Under the pieces are notes generated by a model. It was given only the letters and a program-made list of their open reading frames with translations. It had not been told where the DNA came from and did no database searches. The translations under genes were made by a program, and so were the position numbers. From assembly GCA_932294295.1 (NCBI GenBank), contig OW028579.1, positions 6,470,370-6,534,369 on the forward strand: 64,000 nt of DNA, given 5' to 3'. Positions 55,178 to 64,000 of this stretch are shown here, in pieces (the first letter of the stretch is position 1; every line of letters begins with the position of its first letter). Origin of the DNA: Alitta virens. Lineage: Eukaryota > Annelida > Polychaeta > Phyllodocida > Nereididae.

Positions 55178-58100
55178 TACCAAGCTGCACACAAGCAAAT
55201 ACAGTTTGACATTGCAGAAAAGCTCATATGCAATTACCAGAATGTGTGCTTCCTGAATGTACCGCCTTAACTTTTATTGATTCGAAATAATGACGCTGCC
55301 AGATGGCTGACCAATTTGCAAAATTTGGCCTTGTGTTGCCATCCTTGGATCAATGTCAGGTGCACATCGAGCTTTAGATGACAAAAACAGTTCAACAGTG
55401 GCTGGATTTGTCATGCCATGTGAAGAGTAACTTAGGATCTTTGCAAATTGCGACTTGGTCCTTATGCATTGCCGAAAAGTCATGCAAAACATCTGATTTG
55501 GCTTGGGTAACTCTCCAGGAACAATGGCATAGTCATGTGCTATGTAGAACAATTTGTATGGCATAGGATGTAGATTGGACATAGCTTACTTCCACACCAT
55601 TTGATTTTATACTTATACAATGATACCAACCTGCGCACAAGCTAAAGCAGTTTGACATTGCACAAAAGTTCATGTGCAACTACCTTATGTGTGCTTCTTG
55701 GCTGAATTTGCCATAACATTTTATTGATTTAAAGAAACAACGCTACCAGATGGCTGCCCAATTGGCCAAAGTTGGCCTGGTGTTGCTGTCATTGGCTTAT
55801 TGTTTGGCGCACATTGAGCCATTGACAACAAAATCAGTTCAACAGTGGCTCTATTTGGCATGCAATGAAGGTAAAGTGACTTTGGATCTTTACATATTGC
55901 GACTTGAGCTTCATGCATTGCTTGGAAGTCACACACAAACAAAAGTGATTGGGCATGGGTAGCATTCAAGAAAAGGTGTCCCGCGACTCCCAACATAGTC
56001 ATGTGTGATATGTTGCAAAATTTGTATGGCAAGTAAATTTGAAGCTTTGTTAATCTAACTGCCAATTTTATTGGTTTTATTTGGACTTCCCAATCAGATT
56101 TTTGACATACAGAATGCAAAAACAACCTGTGCACAAGGTAATGTAGCTTGACATAATACAAAAATATATACAAATATCTTAATCATCAAAGTGCCTTCCA
56201 TGACATTTGACTGAATCTGCCATATCTTATATTGATTGAAGTAACTTCCAGACTATCTGATTTTAGACTTATAGAATATAATACCAAGCTGCACACAAGC
56301 AAATACAGTTTGACATTGCAGAAAAGCTCATATGCAATTACCAGAATGTGTGCTTCCTGAATGTACCGCCTTAACTTTTATTGATTTGAAATAATGACGC
56401 TGCCAGATGGCTGACCAATTTGCAAAATTTGGCCTTGTGTTGCCATCCTTGGATCAATGTCAGGTGCACATCGAGCTTTAGATGAGAAAAACAGTTCAAC
56501 AGTGGCTGGATTTGTCATGCCATGTGAAGAGTAACTTAGGATCTTTGCAAATTGCGACTTGGTCCTTATGCATTGCCGAAAATTCATGCAAAACATGTGA
56601 TTTGGCTTGGGTGACTCTCCAGGAACAATGGCATAGTCATGTGCTATGTAGAACCATTTGTATGGCATAGGATGTAGATTGGACATAGCTTACTTCCACA
56701 CCATTTGATTTTATACTTATACAATGATACCAACCTGCGCACAAGCTAAAGCAGTTTGACATTGCACAAAAGTTCATGAGCAACTACCTTATGTGTGCTT
56801 CTTGGCTGAATTTGCCATAACATTTTATTGATTTAAAGAAACAACGCTACCAGATGGCTGCCCAATTGGCCAAAGTTGGCCTGGTGTTGCTGTCATTGGC
56901 TTATTGTTTGGTGCACATTGAGCCATTGACAACAAAATCAGTTCAACAGTGGCTCTATTTGGCATGCAATGAAGGTAAAGTGACTTTGGATCTTTACATA
57001 TTGCGACTTGAGCTTCATGCATTGCTTGGAAGTCACACACAAACAAAAGTGATTGGGCATGGGTAGCATTCAAGAAAAGGTGTCCCGCGACTCCCAACAT
57101 AGTCATGTGTGATATGTTGCAAAATTTGTATGGCAAGTAAATTTGAAGCTTTGTTAATCTAACTGCCAATTTTATTGGTTTTATTTGGACTTCCCAATCA
57201 GATTTTTGACATACAGAATGCAAAAACAACCTGTGCACAAGGTAATGTAGCTTGACATAATACAAAAATATATACAAATATCTTAATCATCAAAGTGCCT
57301 TCCATGACATTTGACTGAATCTGCCATATCTTATATTGATTGAAGTAACTTCCAGACTATCTGATTTTAGACTTATAGAATATAATACCAAGCTGCACAC
57401 AAGCAAATACAGTTTGACATTGCAGAAAAGCTCATATGCAATTACCAGAATGTGTGCTTCCTGAATGTACCGCCTTAACTTTTATTGATTTGAAATAATG
57501 ACGCTGCCAGATGGCTGACCAATTTGCAAAATTTGGCCTTGTGTTGCCATCCTTGGATCAATGTCAGGTGCACATCGAGCTTTAGATGAGAAAAACAGTT
57601 CAACAGTGGCTGGATTTGTCATGCCATGTGAAGAGTAACTTAGGATCTTTGCAAATTATGAGTTGGTCCTTATGCATTGCCGAAAAGTCATGCAAAACAT
57701 GTGATTTGGCTTGGGTGACTCTCCAGGAACAATGGCATAGTCATGTGCTATGTAGAACAATTTGTATGGCATAGGATGTAGATTGGACATAGCTTACTTC
57801 CACACCATTTGATTTTATACTTATACAATGATACCAACCTGCGCACAAGCTAAAGCAGTTTGACATTGCACAAAAGTTCATGTGCAACTACCTTATGTGT
57901 GCTTCTTGGCTGAATTTGCCATAACATTTTATTGATTTAAAGAAACAATGCTACTAGATGGCTGCCCAATTGGCCAAAGTTGGCCTGGTGTTGCTGTCAT
58001 TGGCTTATTGTTTGGCGCACATTGAGCCATTGACAACAAAATCAGTTCAACAGTGGCTCTATTTGGCATGCAATGAAGGTAAAGTGACTTTGGATCTTTA

Positions 58101-61100
58101 CATATTGCGACTTGAGCTTCATGCATTGCTTGGAAGTCACACACAAACAAAAGTGATTGGGCATGGGTAGCATTCAAGAAAAGGTGTCCCGCGACTCCCA
58201 ACATAGTCATGTGTGATATGTTGCAAAATTTGTATGGCAAGTAAATTTGAAGCTTTGTTAATCTAACTGCCAATTTTATGGTTTTTATTTGGACTTCCCA
58301 ATCAGATTTTTGACATACAGAATGCAAAAACAACCTGTGCACAAGGTAATGTAGCTTGACATAATACAAAAATATATACAAATATCTTAATCATCAAAGT
58401 GCCTTCCATGACATTTGACTGAATCTGCCATATCTTATATTGATTGAAGTAACTTCCAGACTATCTGATTTTAGACTTATAGAATATAATACCAAGCTGC
58501 ACACAAGCAAATACAGTTTGACATTGCAGAAAAGCTCATATGCAATTACCAGAATGTGTGCTTCCTGAATGTACCGCCTTAACTTTTATTGATTCGAAAT
58601 AATGACGCTGCCAGATGGCTGACCAATTTGCAAAATTTGGCCTTGTGTTGCCATCCTTGGATCAATGTCAGGTGCACATCGAGCTTTAGATGAGAAAAAC
58701 AGTTCAACAGTGGCTGGATTTGTCATGCCATGTGAAGAGTAACTTAGGATCTTTGCAAATTGCGACTTGGGCCTTATGCATTGCCGAAAAGTCATGCAAA
58801 ACATGTGATTTGGCTTGGGTGACTCTCCAGGAACAATGGCATAGTCATGTGCTATGTAGAACAATTTTTATGGCATAGGATGTAGATTGGACATAGCTTA
58901 CTTCCACACCATTTGATTTTATACTTATACAATGATACCAACCTGCGCACAAGCTAAAGCAGTTTGACATTGCACAAAAGTTCATGTGCAACTACCTTAT
59001 GTGTGCTTCTTGGCTGAATTTGCCATAACATTTTATTGATTTAAAGAAACAACGCTACCAGATGGCTGCCCAATTGGCCAAAGTTGGCCTGGTGTTGCTG
59101 TCATTGGCTTATTGTTGGGCGCACGTTGAGCCATTGACAACAAAATCAGTTCAACAGTGGCTCTATTTGGCATGCAATGAAGGTAAAGTGACTTTGGATC
59201 TTTACATATTGCGACTTGAGCTTCATGCATTGCTTGGAAGTCACACACAAACAAAAGTGATTGGGCATGGGTAGCATTCAAGAAAAGGTGTCCCGCGACT
59301 CCCAACATAGTCATGTGTGATATGTTGCAAAATTTGTATGGCAAGTAAATTTGAAGCTTTGTTAATCTAACTGCCAATTTTATTGGTTTTATTTGGACTT
59401 CCCAATCAGATTTTTGACATACAGAATGCAAAAACAACCTGTGCACAAGGTAATGTAGCTTGACATAATACAAAAATATATACAAATATCTTAATCATCA
59501 AAGTGCCTTCCATGACATTTGACTGAATCTGCCATATCTTATATTGATTGAAGTAACTTCCAGACTATCTGATTTTAGACTTATAGAATATAATACCAAG
59601 CTGCACACAAGCAAATACAGTTTGACATTGCAGAAAAGCTCATATGCAATTACCAGAATGTGTGCTTCCTGAATGTACCGCCTTAACTTTTATTGATTCG
59701 AAATAATGACGCTGCCAGATGGCTGACCAATTTGCAAAATTTGGCCTTGTGTTGCCATCCTTGGATCAATGTCAGGTGCACATCGAGCTTTAGATGAGAA
59801 AAACAGTTCAACAGTGGCTGGATTTGTCATGCCATGTGAAGAGTAACTTAGGATCTTTGCAAATTGCTACTTGGGCCTTATGCATTGCCGAAAAGTCATG
59901 CAAAACATGTGATTTGGCTTGGGTGACTCTCCAGGAACAATGGCATAGTCATGTGCTATGTAGAACAATTTGTATGGCATAGGATGTAGATTGGACATAG
60001 CTTACTTCCACACCATTTGATTTTATACTTATACAATGATTCCAACCTGCGCACAAGCTAAAGCAGTTTGACATTGCACAAAAGTTCATGTGCAACTACC
60101 TTATGTGTGCTTCTTGGCTGAATTTGCCATAACATTTTATTGATTTAAAGAAACAACGCTACCAGATGGCTGCCCAATTGGCCAAAGTTGGCCTGGTGTT
60201 GCTGTCATTGGCTTATTGTTGGGCGCACGTTGAGCCATTGACAACAAAATCAGTTCAACAGTGGCTCTATTTGGCATGCAATGAAGGTAAAGTGACTTTG
60301 GATCTTTACATATTGCGACTTGAGCTTCATGCATTGCTTGGAAGTCACACACAAACAAAAGTGATTGGGCATGGGTAGCATTCAAGAAAAGGTGTCCCGC
60401 GACTCCCAACATAGTCATGTGTGATATGTTGCAAAATTTGTATGGCAAGTAAATTTGAAGCTTTGATAATCTAACTGCCAATTTTATGGTTTTTATTTGG
60501 ACTTCCCAATCAGATTTTTGACATACAGAATGCAAAAACAACCTGTGCACCAGCTAATGTAGCTTGACATAATACAAAAATATATACAAATATCTTAATC
60601 ATCAAAGTGCCTTCCATGACATTTGACTGAAACTGCCATAACTTATATTGATTGAAGTAACTTCCAGACTATCTGATTTTAGACTTATAGAATATAATAC
60701 CAAGCTGCACACAAGCAAATACAGTTTGACATTGCAGAAAAGCTCATATGCAATTACCAGAATGTGTGCTTCCTGAATGTACCGCCTTAACTTTTATTGA
60801 TTTGAAATAATGACGCTGCCAGATGGCTGACCAATTTGCAAAATTTGGCCTTGTGTTGCCATCCTTGGATCAATGTCAGGTGCACATCGAGCTTTAGATG
60901 AGAAAAACAGTTCAACAGTGGCTGGATTTGTCATGCCATGTGAAGAGTAACTTAGGATCTTTGCAAATTGCGACTTGGGCCTTATGCATTGTCGAAAAGT
61001 CATGCAAAACATGTGATTTGGCTTGGGTGACTCTCCAGGAACAATGGCATAGTCATGTGCTATGTAGAACAATTTGTATGGCATAGGATGTAGATTGGAC

Positions 61101-62012
61101 ATAGCTTACTTCCACACCATTTGATTTTATACTTATACAATGATACCAACCTGCGCACAAGCTAAAGCAGTTTGACATTGCACAAAAGTTCATGTGCAAC
61201 TACCTTATGTGTGCTTCTTGGCTGAATTTGCCATAACATTTTATTGATTTAAAGAAACAACGCTACCAGATGGCTGCCCAATTGGCCAAAGTTGGCCTGG
61301 TGTTGCTGTCATTGGCTTATTGTTGGGCGCACGTTGAGCCATTGACAACAAAATCAGTTCAACAGTGGCTCTATTTGGCATGCAATGAAGGTGAAGTGAC
61401 TTTGGATATTTACATATTGCGACTTGAGCTTCATGCATTGCTTGGAAGTCACACACAAACAAAAGTGATTGGGCATGGGTAGCATTCAAGAAAAGGTGTC
61501 CCGCGACTCCCAACATAGTCATGTGTGATATGTTGCAAAATTTTTATGGCAAGTAAATTTGAAGCTTTGTTAATCTAACTGCCAATTTTATTGGTTTTAT
61601 TTGGACTTCCCAATCAGATTTTTGACATACAGAATGCAAAAACAACCTGTGCACAAGCTAATGTAGCTTGACATAATACAAAAATATATACAAATATCTT
61701 AATCATCAAAGTGCCTTCCATGACATTTGACTGAATCTGCCATATCTTATATTGATTGAAGTAACTTCCAGACTATCTGATTTTAGACTTATAGAATATA
61801 ATACCAAGCTGCACACAAGCAAATACAGTTTGACATTGCAGAAAAGCTCATATGCAATTACCAGAATGTGTGCTTCCTGAATGTATCCGCCATAACTTTT
61901 ATTGATTTGAAATAATGACGCTGCCAGATGGCTGACCAATTTGCAAAATTTGGCCTTGTGTTGCCATCCTTGGATCAATGTCAGGTGCACATCGAGCTTT
62001 AGATGAGAAAAA

Positions 62013-64000
62013 CAGTTCAACAGTGGCTGGATTTGTCATGCCATGTGAAGAGTAACTTAGGATCTTTGCAAATTATGACTTGGGCCTTATGCATTGCCGA
62101 AAAGTCATGCAAAACATGTGATTTGGTTTGGGTGACTCACCAGGAGCAATGGCATAGTCATGTGCTATGTAGAACAATTTGTATGGCATAGGATGTAGAT
62201 TGGACATAGCTTACTTCCACACCATTTGATTTTATACTTATACAATGATACCAACCTGCGCACAAGCTAAAGCAGTTTGACATTGCACAAAAGTTCATGT
62301 GCAACTACCTTATGTGTGCTTCTTGGCTGAATTTGCCATAACATTTTATTGATTTAAAGAAACAACGTTACCAGATGGCTGCCCAGTTGGCCAAAGTTGG
62401 CCAGGTGTTGCTGTCATTGGCTTAATGTTGGGCGCACATTGAGCCATTGACAACAAAATCAGTTTAACAGTGGCTCTATTTGGCATGCAATGAAGGTAAA
62501 GTGACTTTCGATCTTTACATATTGCGACTTGAGCTTCATGCATTGCTTGGAAATCACACACAAACAAAAGTGATTGGGCATGGGTAGCATTCAAGAAAAG
62601 GTGTCCGCGACTCCCAACATAGTCATGTGTGATATGTTGCAAAATTTGTATGGCAAGTAAATTTGAAGCTTTGATAATCTAACTGCCAATTTTGTGGTTT
62701 TTATTTGGACTTCCCAATCAGATTTTTGACATACAGAATGCAAAAACAACCTGTGCACAAGCTAATGTAGCTTGACATAATACACAAATGTATACAAATA
62801 TCTAAATCATCAAAGTGCCTTCCATGACATTTGACTGAATCTGCCATAACTTATATTGATTGAAGTAACTTCCAGACTATCTGATTTTAGACTTATAGAA
62901 TATAATACCAAGCTGCACACAAGCAAATACAGTTTGACATTGCAGAAAAGCTCATATGCAATTACCAGAATGTGTGCTTCCTGAATGTATCTGCCTTAAC
63001 TTTTATTGATTCGAAATAATGACGCTGCCAGATGGCTGACCAATTTGCAAAATTTGGCCTTGTGTTGCCATCCTTGGATCAATGTCAGGTGCACATCGAG
63101 CTTTAGATGACAAAAACAGTTCAACAGTGGCTGGATTTGTCATGCCATGTGAAGAGTAACTTAGGATCTTTGCAAATTGCGACTTGGTCCTTATGCATTG
63201 CCGAAAAGTCATGCAAAACATGTGATTTGGCTTGGGTGACTCTCCAGGAACAATGGCATAGTCATGTGCTATGTAGAACAATTTGTATGGCATAGGATGT
63301 AGATTGGACATAGCTTACTTCCACACCATTTGATTTTATACTTATACAATGATACCAACCTGCGCACAAGCTAAAGCAGTTTGACATTGCACAAAAGTTC
63401 ATGTGCAACTACCTTATGTGTGCTTCTTGGCTGAATTTGCCATAACATTTTATTGATTTAAAGAAACAACGCTACCAGATGGCTGCCCAATTGGCCAAAG
63501 TTGGCCTGGTGTTGCTGTCATTGGCTTATTGTTGGGCGCACATTGAGCCATTGACAACAAAATCAGTTCAACAGTGGCTCTATTTGGCATGCAATGAAGG
63601 TAAAGTGACTTTGGATCTTTACATATTGCGACTTGAGCTTCATGCATTGCTTGGAAGTCACACACAAACAAAAGTGATTGGGCATGGGTAGCATTCAAGA
63701 AAAGGTGTCCCGCGACTCCCAACATAGTCATGTGTGATATGTTGCAAAATTTGTATGGCAAGTAAATTTGAAGCTTTGTTAATCTAACTGCCAATTTTAT
63801 GGTTTTTATTTGGACTTCCCAATCAGATTTTTGACATACAGAATGTAAAAACAACCTGTGCACAAGCTAATGTAGCTTGACATAATACAAAAATATATAC
63901 AAATATCTTAATCATCAAAGTGCCTTCCATGACATTTGACTGAATCTGCCATATCTTATATTGATTGAAGTAACTTCCAGACTAGACTTATAGAATATAA
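62013..64000. repeat. satellite block, right copy of the 8823-bp period
   Basis: Right copy of 53190-55177, continuing out of the window. The copy breakpoint lies between about 62004, where the unit still reads AGATGAGAAAAAC like its left neighbours, and 62073, where the diagnostic AAATTATGACTT begins. Confidence 0.88.

Larger units (their letters stand above)
40215..64000. repeat. ~1.1-kb satellite array, about 20 units, open at right edge
   Basis: A unit of mostly 1103-1105 bp repeats head to tail from 42057 (marker CAGATGGCTGACCAATTTG) through the end of the window, preceded by a diverged edge unit from 40215. Similarity between units is very high (a few percent difference at most by eye). 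Conserved short frames appear on both strands in every unit (for example 102 and 137 residues on -, 62 and 70 on +), but they overlap each other, have no known motif and reflect unit identity rather than coding. Units differ in length: one is 1094 bp because ATCTGATTTT is missing near 55162. Location near a centromere, telomere or heterochromatic block is plausible but not shown. Confidence 0.97.

Noticed and set aside
42031..63863. Recurring frames of 102, 137/150, 62 and 70 residues on both strands of the 1.1-kb satellite
   Set aside because: They recur only because the unit recurs, they overlap on opposite strands, many units break them, and none has a recognisable motif or splice structure.
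1..64000. CRISPR array, prophage or bacterial operon
   Set aside because: Tandem arrays here have no unique spacers between constant repeats, and the coding structure with introns is eukaryotic.

Overview
The window is animal nuclear DNA. A Golgi β-1,4-galactosyltransferase gene is split into six coding exons with GT..AG introns, small secreted cysteine-rich genes have a separate signal-peptide exon, and there are tRNA-derived SINEs, Tc1/mariner and PIF/Harbinger transposons, tetranucleotide microsatellites and about 32 kb of tandem repeats. No bacterial operon, CRISPR array or rRNA gene was seen. The AT-rich, repeat-dense character suggests an aquatic invertebrate (lophotrochozoan, cephalochordate or similar). 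The species cannot be fixed from the sequence.

Layout. 1-7988: 9-bp purine-rich minisatellite whose last ~108 bp is inverted. 8302-13387 and 14932-19787: two direct copies of a ~5-kb segment, each carrying a two-exon minus-strand gene for a secreted 86-residue, 18-cysteine protein; different mobile DNA has since inserted in each copy. 13388-14931: spacer with a Tc1-like non-autonomous element and a 16-bp tandem repeat. 19788-21911: no gene recognised. 21912-26282: minus-strand β-1,4-galactosyltransferase gene (371 residues), the best-supported gene here. 26283-33090: non-coding, with a degenerate ~300-bp tandem repeat interrupted by a 1159-bp terminal-inverted-repeat element with a 6-bp target duplication. 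About 33100-36149: decayed PIF/Harbinger transposon with a frameshifted MADF-like gene and a transposase missing its catalytic core. 37114-37930: Tc1-like transposase pseudogene, itself hit by a short retroposon. 38453-38720: SINE. 40215-64000 (open at the right edge): about 20 copies of a ~1104-bp satellite with dimeric and 8-unit higher-order structure.

Only three host genes are well supported: the two paralogous cysteine-rich genes and the galactosyltransferase. They do not obviously work together. The rest is repeat and transposon biology, and its interest lies in layered amplification: 9 bp to ~673 bp blocks in the left array, and ~450-bp ancestor to 1104-bp unit to ~2.2-kb dimer to 8823-bp block in the right array. 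No new protein-coding system was found.
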